In this document: one piece after another, positions 16,399 to 24,777 of the stretch | Position numbering within the stretch: position 1 is the first letter of the stretch | Layout: the number at the start of each line of letters is the position of its first letter | Assembly (NCBI GenBank): GCA_902793405.1 | Contig: CADBDH010000010.1 | Span: 1-64,000 of the forward strand | DNA length: 64,000 nucleotides | Source: an uncultured Bacteroidales bacterium | GTDB taxonomy: Bacteria > Bacteroidota > Bacteroidia > Bacteroidales > Muribaculaceae | Direction: 5' to 3' | Notes under the pieces: generated by a model | Databases searched by the model: none | What the model saw: the letters and a program-made list of their open reading frames with translations, nothing else | Told to the model about the DNA's origin: nothing | Position numbers and translations under genes: made by a program

Positions 16399-17640
16399 TT
16401 ACTTGATGACCTTGGTGGCAGTGGTAGTGCCGTCGCTGTAGGTGGTCACCTGGATGGTGGGACCTGCAGGCTGAGTCATCTCCTGACCTGCGAAGTTGAA
16501 GTAGCGCACGTTAGCCACTTGCTTGCCGTCATTGAGCTCGTTGACTGCGCTGGGGGTGCTGGGCTGTTCGTAAACCTCGAGATAAACGATGTCTGACTTG
16601 TTGGTCACGCCCTCAACGGTGTAGTTGAGCTGGATACCGATGCGCCAGGTGAACATGGGATTGTCACCCGTGTTGGTGCGATAGAAGTAAACGCGGCGCA
16701 GGTAGAAGTCTTCACCACTGAAGCCATAAGGAATCTCGGTCATGTCTTCCTCAAAGCCATTCTGGGGGCCGTAGGTCTCGCTGTCGAAGGTGAACAGCTT
16801 GTCCTGGTCGGTGAAGATGCTGTAGGTGAGGTAGTCGGGATTGATCGGGTTGCCGTCAACATCCATCAGATTGATGTTGAAGTCAAAGCGAGTGTAACCG
16901 TCCTCGTTGCCACAGTCAAAGAACTCAAGAACCTCGGGGTTGGCAGGAATAGCGGGAACAGCCTCGCCAAGCGGGGTCCAGGTCGAGTTCCACTCGATGG
17001 TAGCCACCGAGCCGTCGTCGCTCCACAGTCCGCACAGGCCAGTTGCCACGCAGTTGTAGGGATAGGGGTTGTCCACACTACCATCGCTGCCTTCCATGGT
17101 GATGGTACCGTTCTCGGGGTCGATGGCATAGTACACATATTCGGCACGGTCATCAACATAGAAATCGAGCCAATACAGGTCGTCGCCCAGATCAATAACG
17201 TCGGTCGAGCCCCAAGCCAGGACTACACCATAGTCAAAAACTGCATTATAGGCAATGTACTGACCCAGGGGAACTGAGATGGTCAGGCCATCCTCGCTCA
17301 ACTCGCCTTCTACCCAAACGCCAGTACCCTCACCGTAGCACATAATGTCCTTGATGTAAACGGTGTGGCCATCCTCGGCATAGACGATCTTTACACGGCC
17401 GCTCTGGTAATCGGTGTCATAGCCAAAGAGGCTGGACAGCAGATATTCACCGGTACGCATGTAGCTCACTGCGGTGCCCTCGGGCTCCTCGGTAATGATA
17501 TCCACATTCGACGGTGCCTTAACCATCGTGGCAGGTGTACACTTCTCGATGTCGCGGTAAGCATTACCATGCGACTTCACCTCGGCCATCGCGCACACGG
17601 CAACAGCCATACTCAAAAGGAGTAATGATAATTTCTTCAT
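16399..17640 (-). CDS. Secreted protein of unknown function with C-terminal sorting-like domain
   Basis: 413 residues. A signal peptide (MKKLSLLLLSMAVAVCAMA) is followed by acidic, Tyr- and Gly-rich beta-type sequence similar in style to the 276-1688 product (for example NPYPYNCVATGL against VNYNCIAEIG). The last ~45 residues (VRYFNFAGQEMTQP, then TTTATKVIK) form a short C-terminal module like the Por/type IX sorting-type tails common in Bacteroidota. The start follows a -7 box by about 65 bases. Catalytic motifs were not recognised. Confidence 0.75.
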   Translation of the reverse strand: MKKLSLLLLSMAVAVCAMAEVKSHGNAYRDIEKCTPATMVKAPSNVDIITEEPEGTAVSYMRTGEYLLSSLFGYDTDYQSGRVKIVYAEDGHTVYIKDIMCYGEGTGVWVEGELSEDGLTISVPLGQYIAYNAVFDYGVVLAWGSTDVIDLGDDLYWLDFYVDDRAEYVYYAIDPENGTITMEGSDGSVDNPYPYNCVATGLCGLWSDDGSVATIEWNSTWTPLGEAVPAIPANPEVLEFFDCGNEDGYTRFDFNINLMDVDGNPINPDYLTYSIFTDQDKLFTFDSETYGPQNGFEEDMTEIPYGFSGEDFYLRRVYFYRTNTGDNPMFTWRIGIQLNYTVEGVTNKSDIVYLEVYEQPSTPSAVNELNDGKQVANVRYFNFAGQEMTQPAGPTIQVTTYSDGTTTATKVIK

Positions 17641-17706
17641 ACGCTTGTCTTGCTATTGTAATGATTTTGCTGATTATTACTGGTCTATATCAATTCAAAT
17701 ACACCG

Positions 17707-17714
17707 CAAATATA
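17707..17714 (-). promoter_or_regulatory. -7 box of the 16399-17640 gene
   Basis: Minus-strand TATATTTG fits TAnnTTTG; no clear -33 element. Confidence 0.5.
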
Positions 17715-17884
17715 CATAAAAAAACTGAGACATCTCATGATTTCGATTAAAAAGCGCAATCCAGCAAAAAAGTTATTAACAATGTGCAATTCAGCTCATG
17801 AAATTCGGTCATGTAAGGCCCTCAAAGCCTAACAAATCACTCAAAGCATTGTGACAAAGTTCGTGGAAAACGGAAAAATTTCTG

Positions 17885-17892
17885 TATCTTTG
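17885..17892 (+). promoter_or_regulatory. -7 box of the alanine symporter gene
   Basis: TATCTTTG at 17885-17892, 28 bases before the ATG. The -33 region is weak. Confidence 0.6.
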
Positions 17893-17919
17893 CGTTTTCA
17901 ACCTTAATAACAGACCATC

Positions 17920-19281
17920 ATGATGGAAAACTTGAACGACTTTTTTGCGACACTGAGCGGCTACCTGTGGGGGTGGCCCATGATCATATTGCTGCTGGGA
18001 ACACACGTCTTTCTCACCCTGCGTTTAGGTATCCCGCAGCGCAAACTACTGACAGCCATTAAATTATCGGTAAGCAAGGACAAGGGGTCGACGGGCGACG
18101 TGTCACAGTTTGGCGCGTTGGCCACGGCATTGGCCGCGACTATCGGCACCGGTAACATCGTGGGTGTGGCTACAGCGGTGGCCCTGGGTGGCCCCGGCGC
18201 CGTGCTGTGGTGCTGGCTATCGGGCGTGTTCGGCATCGCCACCAAGTACAGCGAGGGCCTGCTGGCCATCAAATACCGCGTCAAGGCCAAAGACGGCCGC
18301 ATGCTGGGCGGACCCATGTACGCCCTGGAACGCGGTCTGGGCTGGAAATGGCTCGCCGTGCTGTTCGCCCTGTTCACTGCACTGGCCTCGTTCGGCATCG
18401 GCAACACGGTGCAGGCCAACGCCATTTCGACCATCGCCTACGAGTCCTACAGCATCCCGGCTTGGCTCACTGGCGGCGTCGTGTGCCTGCTATCGGGCCT
18501 CGTGCTGCTGGGAGGCATCAAGAGCATTGCCCGCGTGTGCGGTGCGCTGGTGCCCTTCATGGCCTTCTTCTATGTGGTGGGCTGTATCTATATCCTGATT
18601 GCCAACGGGCAGTACGTGTGGCCCGCCATCAAACTCATCTGTGAATCGGCCTTCTCGCCCCAGGCTGCTGGTGGCGGCTTTGTGGGTACCACCGTCATCA
18701 TGGCTGCCCGCATGGGTATTGCCCGCGGCTTGTTCAGCAACGAGTCGGGTCTGGGCTCTGCACCCATCGTCGCTGCCGCTGCCCAGACGCGCAACCCTGT
18801 GCGTCAGGCACTGGTTTCCTCAACGGGCACCTTCTGGGACACCGTGGTCATCTGCGCCTTTACGGGTCTGGTCATCGTGAGCTCCATCCTCGCCCACCCC
18901 GACATCAGCGTCACCGACGGCGCCGCGCTCACCAAGGCCGCATTTGCCAAGATTCCCTATGTGGGCACGCCGCTGTTGGCCTTCGGTCTGATGACGTTCG
19001 CCTTCACCACCATCCTGGGCTGGTGCTATTACGGTGAACGCGCGGTCGAGTACCTCAAGGGCCGAAGCTGGATGCTCGGTTACCGCATCGCCTTTGTGGT
19101 CATGGTGTTTGTGGGCAGCATCATCAGCCTTGACGTCGTGTGGAACGCCGCCGACTGCATGAACGCCCTCATGGCCATCCCCAACCTCGTCGCCCTGCTG
19201 CTGCTGAGCGGCGTCATCGCCCGCGAGACGAAGCACTACCTCTACGAGAACCGCCTCGACCACCACGCCCCCACCGAGTGA
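17920..19281 (+). CDS. Sodium:alanine symporter (AGCS family)
   Basis: 453 residues, normal for the AGCS family, which imports alanine or glycine with Na+ across the inner membrane. About ten hydrophobic helices are visible. Family hallmarks: FGALATALAATIGTGNIVGVATA, GGPGAVLWCWLSGVFGIATKYSEG, GGPMYALERG and ARGLFSNESGLGSAPI. The start is ATGATGG; the second ATG (17923) would serve as well. Single-gene unit with its own promoter. Confidence 0.95.
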   Translation: MMENLNDFFATLSGYLWGWPMIILLLGTHVFLTLRLGIPQRKLLTAIKLSVSKDKGSTGDVSQFGALATALAATIGTGNIVGVATAVALGGPGAVLWCWLSGVFGIATKYSEGLLAIKYRVKAKDGRMLGGPMYALERGLGWKWLAVLFALFTALASFGIGNTVQANAISTIAYESYSIPAWLTGGVVCLLSGLVLLGGIKSIARVCGALVPFMAFFYVVGCIYILIANGQYVWPAIKLICESAFSPQAAGGGFVGTTVIMAARMGIARGLFSNESGLGSAPIVAAAAQTRNPVRQALVSSTGTFWDTVVICAFTGLVIVSSILAHPDISVTDGAALTKAAFAKIPYVGTPLLAFGLMTFAFTTILGWCYYGERAVEYLKGRSWMLGYRIAFVVMVFVGSIISLDVVWNAADCMNALMAIPNLVALLLLSGVIARETKHYLYENRLDHHAPTE

Positions 19282-19319
19282 TTAATTTCAACAATACACG
19301 CTGATTGCTGAGGTTTTAT

Positions 19320-19327
19320 TACCTTTG
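19320..19327 (+). promoter_or_regulatory. -7 box of the first ATP-grasp gene
   Basis: TACCTTTG 40 bases before the ATG; no clear -33. Confidence 0.55.
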
Positions 19328-19367
19328 CAACCAGTAACCAATTGATAACAACCTAACGACTGTCATT

Positions 19368-20468
19368 ATGAGACGAATAGATGCAATGCGTATCGGCCTG
19401 CGTGACCGGCTCCTTCGCCTTTACACTCATGATTATATCAAATTGTCACGTCGCCGCAATGCCAAACGCGAGTTGAAGGTATTCAGGAAGAATTCGACAC
19501 CGTTGACCCCCGAGCAAAAACAGGATATCCTTGCATTCTGGGACCAATACCGCAACGTGAGAAAAGAAATGGACTGGTTTGCATTCTATAATACCGGATG
19601 CGAGAACAAGGAATTATTGAAATACTATATTCCAGACACCATCTACTATTCTGAAATCGACACTTTTTTTACCAATCCGCGTCGTTGCGAGACTCTTGAC
19701 GATAAGAACCTCTATGACATCTACTTCCCTGACATCAAGAGACCCATGACCATTTTCAGGAAAATGAATGGCGAGCTCTTTGATGAGCACTACCATGTTA
19801 TCTCGTTGGAACAGGCGCTGGAACGATGCCAAGTGGCCGGCAAAGTGTTCACAAAAGAAACTTTGATAGCAAGCGGTGGTCACGGTGTCAAATTCTTTGA
19901 CCTCACGGCCACACCCATCGAAAAATTCATCAAGTGGCTAAATAAGATGGACAATGTCATCATCCAAGAGGCCGTCAAGCAGCATGAGACATTGAGCAGC
20001 ATTCATCCCAATAGCGTAAACACCCTCCGCATGATGTCCCTTTTCCTTGATGGCGAAACCACCATTTTATCATCTCTATTGAGAATGGGTGCCGGAGGGG
20101 CACGCGTGGACAACGGAAGCAGCGGCGGCGTTTTCTGCGGCATCAACGAAGACGGCACATTGAAAGAGAATGGCCACTACACCGACGGGCGAATCTGCAC
20201 ACAGCACCCTCAGGGAATGGTTTTCAAGGGATTCAAGGTCGTGGGTTACGAGCGGTGTCGCGAGATTATCAAGGAAGTTGCCAGTCGCATGGCCACAGCA
20301 ACCCGCCTCATCTCTTGGGACTTTGCCATCGGGGCCGATGGTGAACCTATTCTGATAGAGCTCAACCTCACCTATGGCGGCTTATCTACACACCTGTTGA
20401 GTAATGGGCCACTTTTCGGAGAAAGGACTCCCGAAATACTATCCCGTGTTTATAACAAGCGCGACTAA
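19368..20468 (+). CDS. ATP-grasp protein, sugar-transfer-associated type
   Basis: 366 residues, cytosolic and basic at the N terminus. The C-terminal two thirds look like the ATP-grasp family found beside sugar-transfer genes: VFTKETLIASGGHGVKFF (ATP lid region), the signature SSIHPNSVNTLRMMSL, DNGSSGGVFCGI, and the metal-binding end SWDFAIGADGEPILIELNLTYG (Asp, Glu, Asn ligands). ATP-grasp enzymes join a carboxylate to an amine or thiol via acyl phosphate; the substrates here are unknown. A second family member (20708-21691) lies convergently beyond the SRP RNA gene. Product unknown; perhaps surface-polysaccharide or teichoic-like decoration. Confidence 0.8.
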   Translation: MRRIDAMRIGLRDRLLRLYTHDYIKLSRRRNAKRELKVFRKNSTPLTPEQKQDILAFWDQYRNVRKEMDWFAFYNTGCENKELLKYYIPDTIYYSEIDTFFTNPRRCETLDDKNLYDIYFPDIKRPMTIFRKMNGELFDEHYHVISLEQALERCQVAGKVFTKETLIASGGHGVKFFDLTATPIEKFIKWLNKMDNVIIQEAVKQHETLSSIHPNSVNTLRMMSLFLDGETTILSSLLRMGAGGARVDNGSSGGVFCGINEDGTLKENGHYTDGRICTQHPQGMVFKGFKVVGYERCREIIKEVASRMATATRLISWDFAIGADGEPILIELNLTYGGLSTHLLSNGPLFGERTPEILSRVYNKRD

Positions 20469-20493
20469 ACACTATCAAATCACAAATAGCACA

Positions 20494-20530
20494 GCCCCAG
20501 CCAGTTAACGGCTGGGGCAAAATATTTTCT
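20494..20530 (+). terminator. Terminator of the first ATP-grasp gene
   Basis: Nine-pair stem GCCCCAGCC / GGCTGGGGC with a 7-base loop, followed by AAAATATTTTCTT. Confidence 0.8.
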
Positions 20531-20540
20531 TAAAAAATAG

Positions 20541-20570
20541 TTGTCAGTTCAGGAAAAAGCAGTACTTTTG
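20541..20570 (+). promoter_or_regulatory. Promoter of the SRP RNA gene
   Basis: TTG (20541-20543), 19 bases, TACTTTTG (20563-20570). It predicts a transcript start at about 20576, exactly where the RNA's closing stem begins. Confidence 0.85.
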
Positions 20571-20575
20571 CAGCC

Positions 20576-20667
20576 GGGTAAGTCCTACACGGCCAGCTCC
20601 CTCCCAATCCCCCAGGCCTTGACCGGAGCAAGGGTAACGAGGTTGTAGCTCACTTGCCCTTTTTTTG
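20576..20667 (+). ncRNA. ffs: Signal recognition particle RNA, small bacterial type
   Basis: Ends pair as GGGTAAGT (20576-20583) with ACTTGCCC (20652-20659), followed by a T7 tail. The apical part has the conserved symmetric loop: CAGG (20613-20616), a CC/GG stem with a six-base loop, and AGCA (20627-20630), then AAGGGTAAC. This is the Ffh-binding domain that directs membrane and secreted proteins to the translocon. Promoter and terminator are both in place. Confidence 0.88.
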
Positions 20668-20707
20668 TATCCCTACCCCAAGCAAACAATGGTTTGGCAG
20701 AGAGGAC

Positions 20708-21691
20708 TTATTTGGGATTCAATATTGCTTTGATCTTCTCGTAAAATCCTGTATTTCCCAGATATTCATACAACTCGTAATCGGCACTGCAGTTGCCCTC
20801 TATGAGCTGGACAGAATCCTGTGTTATAGCGACATCCCATCCCACAAACGCCACCTGAGGCAATTTCTCGGACGCACGCTCACATATCTCAATCACCTGG
20901 TTCCACATCGGAATCTTGTAACCCAGCATCACAATATCAGTCTTGGGATGAACCAAGTGCACATCACCTGCCTTAGACTTTCCATAGGAAGTAACAACTC
21001 CAGTCTTGAGGTCTACCTCATAGATGGAACCACCTCTTGCATAGTTATCGACAACGGTGTCTCCCACGCCAGCCCTGAGAATGGCCTTCATCACATGACC
21101 TTTGCCATCAGGGCCACACAGCGACATCGCCCTGATGGTATTCAGGCATGTATTGCCAAAAACCATGTCGGGATGCTGGCTGAGGCACTCTTCAATTAGC
21201 GCATCTTGAGCCGACAACTCATCGAACAATTGATGCAGTTCGGCCTCGTCCTGACCCGAATAAGTGAATTTCCTGATGCCATTTCCTTGCTTGTCGTTCA
21301 AAGGCTTGATGATAATCGACGTATATTTGTCCAAAAAGCCCTTGAAATCGCTATAAGTTGCCCCCTTGACGCACATCCATCCACGGCGAATGAATTCGCT
21401 GAAGTACTCATTAAAATCTTTTTTGCTATTCAGATAATGGGTATATTGCCTGTTGTTATACTTCTTTTCCAGTCTCATCATGCGATAAAAAGTCAACCGG
21501 CGACTGCGCTCGGCGTTGCTCAATCGCCAAAATTCCCCGATGATATACTGCCTGATGTGGGCGCCATGTCTGACAAATGCCGATAGATAGTCACACAGAT
21601 GATAAAACCGGCTGTAACCAGTCTTTTCTGACAGTTGGGACAATTCACGCCAGATTCTCTTGAAGTAATTGAAGGCGATGCTAAAATTCAT
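20708..21691 (-). CDS. ATP-grasp protein, second sugar-transfer-associated type
   Basis: 327 residues from the ATG at 21691. A longer frame from a TTG at 21727 lies inside the -7 box and is rejected. The sequence matches the 19368-20468 product in plan: SIIIKPLNDKQGNGIRKF (lid), FGNTCLNTIRAMSL in place of HPNSVNTLRMMSL, DNYARGGSIYEV, HPKTDIVMLGYKIP, and the metal site VGWDVAITQDSVQLIEGNCSADY. The N-terminal ~120 residues are basic and helical. The two genes are divergent in sequence, so the pair is not a recent duplication. Substrate unknown. Confidence 0.8.
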   Translation of the reverse strand: MNFSIAFNYFKRIWRELSQLSEKTGYSRFYHLCDYLSAFVRHGAHIRQYIIGEFWRLSNAERSRRLTFYRMMRLEKKYNNRQYTHYLNSKKDFNEYFSEFIRRGWMCVKGATYSDFKGFLDKYTSIIIKPLNDKQGNGIRKFTYSGQDEAELHQLFDELSAQDALIEECLSQHPDMVFGNTCLNTIRAMSLCGPDGKGHVMKAILRAGVGDTVVDNYARGGSIYEVDLKTGVVTSYGKSKAGDVHLVHPKTDIVMLGYKIPMWNQVIEICERASEKLPQVAFVGWDVAITQDSVQLIEGNCSADYELYEYLGNTGFYEKIKAILNPK

Positions 21692-21724
21692 TGCTCTTAG
21701 GTCGCTATTGGTTATTCTATATCG

Positions 21725-21732
21725 CAAAAGTA
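21725..21732 (-). promoter_or_regulatory. -7 box of the second ATP-grasp gene
   Basis: Minus-strand TACTTTTG; transcript start about 21718, which fixes the downstream ATG at 21691 as the start. Confidence 0.6.
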
Positions 21733-21791
21733 GTTATTTTCCCGGAAAACCGATAAAAAACACTGCAATTCTTGACCAGCTTTGAATTCGA

Positions 21792-22997
21792 CTAGCGGAG
21801 CATGTCGATGACCTCGTCGAGGTTGCCGTCGTTGGGCGATGGAGTGACGCCGAGCAAGTAGCACAGTAGCGGGTAGATGCACACATTGCGGAAACGGTCG
21901 GGCTTCTCGTAGCCCACCTTGAAGTCAGGGCCCACGGCGCGGAAACCTACCTGCATGTCGGCTGCTGTGTGGTCAAAACCGTGGCTGCCGCGTTGTTTTT
22001 TGGAGGGTTTGTCGGCAAAGAGCCAGCCCACATCGGGCAACACGACGACATCGCCCATGTTCTTGTTGGTGCCGTAGCCCAGATAGGCGGGGATGTCGGC
22101 CTTTTTCCATGCACGGATGTGGTCCACATGCTGCAAGGCGTCACAGATGGAATCGACATATTGCGGTGCGCTGGCATAGATGAGCGTGGGATAATCGTTG
22201 CAGAAGCGTTCATACCAGTGCTTGGGCAGCACGTCGTCGATGTCCACAAAGCGCTTGGGATCGACACTGGTCATGCCATGGTCGCCCGTGATAATGAGAT
22301 TTACCTGGCTGGCGATGGGCAACAACTGTATGCGAGCCCACATCTTGCTCAACAGCAGGTCCATGTCCTCGATAGCGCGACGCGTCAAGCGGTGCATGGG
22401 GCCGTAGTTATGGCCGCTGCGGTCGGGCTCCTCAAAATAGGCCATCACCAGGTGGGGACGGTCCTTCTCGGGCAGACGGAGCAAGCGCAGGACTTCGTCA
22501 ACACGCTCTTCAAACCCGATCTGCTGTGTCTGGTAGTCCAGCCAATAGGTGGGATGTTCGCCCTGGATGGCCACATCACTACCTACCCAAAAGACGGTCG
22601 CCGTCTTCACGCCCTGGTGCTTGGCCGTGAGCCACACGGGGTCACCGCCATAGTAGTAACCCTTGCTGCGGGTATCCTTGTTGCCCAGCGAGAACTCCAC
22701 GCCACGCTCACGGTCCCAAAAGGTGTTGGTGATGATGCCGTGGTGGTCGGGCGTGAGGCCCGTTGCCAGCGTGTAGTGGTTGGGGAAGGTCTTGCTGGGG
22801 AATGACGGCTGCATCACCGCCTTGACGCCCTCTCGCGCCAGCTGTTGCATGAACGGCACGTCGTAAGTGTCAAGGTAATCCCAGCGCAGGCCGTCAAGCG
22901 AAATAATCACTGTGTAGGTATCACGTCCTGCCGCCATCGCATTCCACGGCAAGACAGCCATCAATAATATCAGATAAATTAATCTACTCATTTTCAT
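21792..22997 (-). CDS. Nucleotide pyrophosphatase/phosphodiesterase-like enzyme (alkaline phosphatase superfamily)
   Basis: 401 residues with a signal peptide, so periplasmic or outer-membrane facing. The catalytic core of the NPP family is complete: Asp35 in ISLDGLRWDYL, nucleophile Thr70 in PSKTFPNHYTLATGL, FEEPDRSGHNYGP (metal ligands), ITGDHGM (Asp-His) and GSHGFDH. These enzymes split nucleotide pyrophosphates or phosphodiesters such as glycerophosphocholine with two zinc ions. Substrate cannot be set from sequence. It stands alone, with its own promoter. Confidence 0.9.
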   Translation of the reverse strand: MKMSRLIYLILLMAVLPWNAMAAGRDTYTVIISLDGLRWDYLDTYDVPFMQQLAREGVKAVMQPSFPSKTFPNHYTLATGLTPDHHGIITNTFWDRERGVEFSLGNKDTRSKGYYYGGDPVWLTAKHQGVKTATVFWVGSDVAIQGEHPTYWLDYQTQQIGFEERVDEVLRLLRLPEKDRPHLVMAYFEEPDRSGHNYGPMHRLTRRAIEDMDLLLSKMWARIQLLPIASQVNLIITGDHGMTSVDPKRFVDIDDVLPKHWYERFCNDYPTLIYASAPQYVDSICDALQHVDHIRAWKKADIPAYLGYGTNKNMGDVVVLPDVGWLFADKPSKKQRGSHGFDHTAADMQVGFRAVGPDFKVGYEKPDRFRNVCIYPLLCYLLGVTPSPNDGNLDEVIDMLR

Positions 22998-23037
22998 ATC
23001 TTTGCTTTACTCATGATCAATCTGTTCTTGCTACCCA

Positions 23038-23068
23038 CAAAGGTAGAGAATAAATGTGAATCATGCAA
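23038..23068 (-). promoter_or_regulatory. Promoter of the NPP-like gene
   Basis: Minus-strand TTG (23068-23066), 20 bases, TACCTTTG (23045-23038), about 40 bases before the start codon. Confidence 0.65.
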
Positions 23069-23143
23069 GATAATCCACCGAAGAATGACCACCGCACCTA
23101 TTCAAGGTGCGCACCTGACATTCCCAGCAAGCATAACAAAAGC

Positions 23144-23168
23144 GGGAGCGGCCACTAGGGTCGCTCCC
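23144..23168 (-). terminator. Terminator of the TonB receptor/lipoprotein operon
   Basis: On the minus strand GGGAGCGACC pairs with GGCCGCTCCC, followed by GCTTTTG. It lies about 70 bases past the lipoprotein stop. Confidence 0.7.
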
Positions 23169-23236
23169 ACGGTTAAATTCATGATTGAATGTAGTTGTGC
23201 TTAGTAACTGGACTTAGAAAATAAGTGCTTTTTCAG

Positions 23237-24754
23237 TTACTGAACTTTCAGGTGCGAGAAATAGATACCGTTAGACATCTGCGGTGTACCGTTATAGGTG
23301 CTCTTGACACCGATAACGCTCAGATGGTCACCAACAGTGATGCCAAGGGTTTCCAACAGGTTCTTGCGGTTGTCGCCGGTAGCGCCCCAGCCGGGGTAGC
23401 AGCCATAGACGTAAACCTGGTTGGTCTCGTCCTCAAGATACAGGTTGCCATAGGTGGGATTGGCAATCTCAACAATCTCGCCAGTGAGCATGTAATAAAC
23501 GTTGGGATTGTCCTCCTTGTCCAGGAACTCGTCGATGGTGACGGGAGTCACAGGCTTGAAGTCCTCAAGGACAGCACCGGTCATTTGAGGAGTGCCCTTG
23601 TATTCGCCACGCTTGCCCACGAGGGTAACGATGTCACCAACCTTCAGGCCGGCAGCCTCGAAGTCACCCTTGGCACCGATGCCGTATACATAGGTCTCGC
23701 CCGACCAGTCACGCACATATACATTACCATAGCTAGCATTGGCCACGCTGGTAATCACACCAGTGATGCGATACTGGGTGTCGCCTACCTCTGCCTCCAG
23801 GAACTCGGCTACGGTAGCAGCTACAATAGCACCCTTCTGGTAGATGGTAGCCTGAGCAGTGTATTCCTTGCCCTTGTCGTCGGTGGTCTTGAAGACAACC
23901 GTTGCGCTGCGGTCACCACCGGCGTTGGCATTGGCATGGAAGGTTACCACGGGCTCAGCACCACCGCTGACCGAAACGATGCCCAGCCAGTTCTTGGCCT
24001 CGTCGGGAATCTCGACCGAGATACCGTTGTTGGTCTTGCAGGTCAGATTAACGGCAACATTACCGCCCTCGACGGGGATGGTAGCATCCTCGGGGTCATA
24101 ACCCTCGACCTTGACCAGAGACTTCTGGATGTTGATCACGGTCACGTCAACGAGCTCTACAGTACCGTTATAAACGGTCTTGGGACCCTCGACGGTAACG
24201 ATATCACCCACCTCGAGACCGAGGCTGAGGAAGTTCTTGGTGTTACCCTTGGCATCCAGCGTACCATAGATGTACACTTCACCGGTCTCGTCGGCGAGAT
24301 ACCAGTTGCCATAGGTGGTATTAACGATATTCTTAACAGTACCGGTCACGCGGTAATTCTTGCTCTCGGGGCCTTCAATGACCTGGGCGCAAGTTGCTTC
24401 GCTAACGACTGCGAGGCCTTGAATCACGTTGATGGTCTGCTTCTTGTCGGCGCACGTCACGTGCAGCACGGTGGTACGGCCATCAAGGGCAGCAGGAGCA
24501 GTAAAGGTCACCTTGGTCTCGCCTGCGCCACCATTCATCGGGCTTACGGTCAGCCAGTCGGGAATTTCCTCGGCGTCAAATGCCCAGGCTTCCTTGGCTT
24601 TCACGGTAATCGTATTGGAACCGCCGGCCACGTCAATGCTCACGTAGGATGAAGAAACCTGAATCTCATCGAACAGGGTCATTGCATCGTCATCGGAGCA
24701 ACCTGCCAGCAAAGCGACCAGTGCAAAAAACGAAATAAAATATTTGAGTTTCAT
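23237..24754 (-). CDS. Lipoprotein with BACON and OB-fold-like domains
   Basis: 505 residues with lipobox LLAGC (Cys 19), so a lipid-anchored surface or periplasmic protein. Domain order by eye: a BACON domain (about 30-115, VSSSYVSIDVAGGSNTITV and WLTVSPMNGGAG), an OB-like domain (KNYRVTGTVKNI, GNWYLADETGEVYIYG, GDIVTVEGPKTVYNGTVEL), a second BACON (GGNVAVNLTCKTNNG), then two more OB-like domains each repeating YRITGVI / GNVYVRD / VYGI / GDIVTLVGKRGEYKGTPQM. It starts 23 bases after the TonB receptor stop, so the two are one operon and probably one complex. BACON domains usually bind glycans or mucins; the OB ligand is unknown. Confidence 0.82.
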   Translation of the reverse strand: MKLKYFISFFALVALLAGCSDDDAMTLFDEIQVSSSYVSIDVAGGSNTITVKAKEAWAFDAEEIPDWLTVSPMNGGAGETKVTFTAPAALDGRTTVLHVTCADKKQTINVIQGLAVVSEATCAQVIEGPESKNYRVTGTVKNIVNTTYGNWYLADETGEVYIYGTLDAKGNTKNFLSLGLEVGDIVTVEGPKTVYNGTVELVDVTVINIQKSLVKVEGYDPEDATIPVEGGNVAVNLTCKTNNGISVEIPDEAKNWLGIVSVSGGAEPVVTFHANANAGGDRSATVVFKTTDDKGKEYTAQATIYQKGAIVAATVAEFLEAEVGDTQYRITGVITSVANASYGNVYVRDWSGETYVYGIGAKGDFEAAGLKVGDIVTLVGKRGEYKGTPQMTGAVLEDFKPVTPVTIDEFLDKEDNPNVYYMLTGEIVEIANPTYGNLYLEDETNQVYVYGCYPGWGATGDNRKNLLETLGITVGDHLSVIGVKSTYNGTPQMSNGIYFSHLKVQ

Positions 24755-24777
24755 AATATTGTCTTAGTCTTTAGGAA

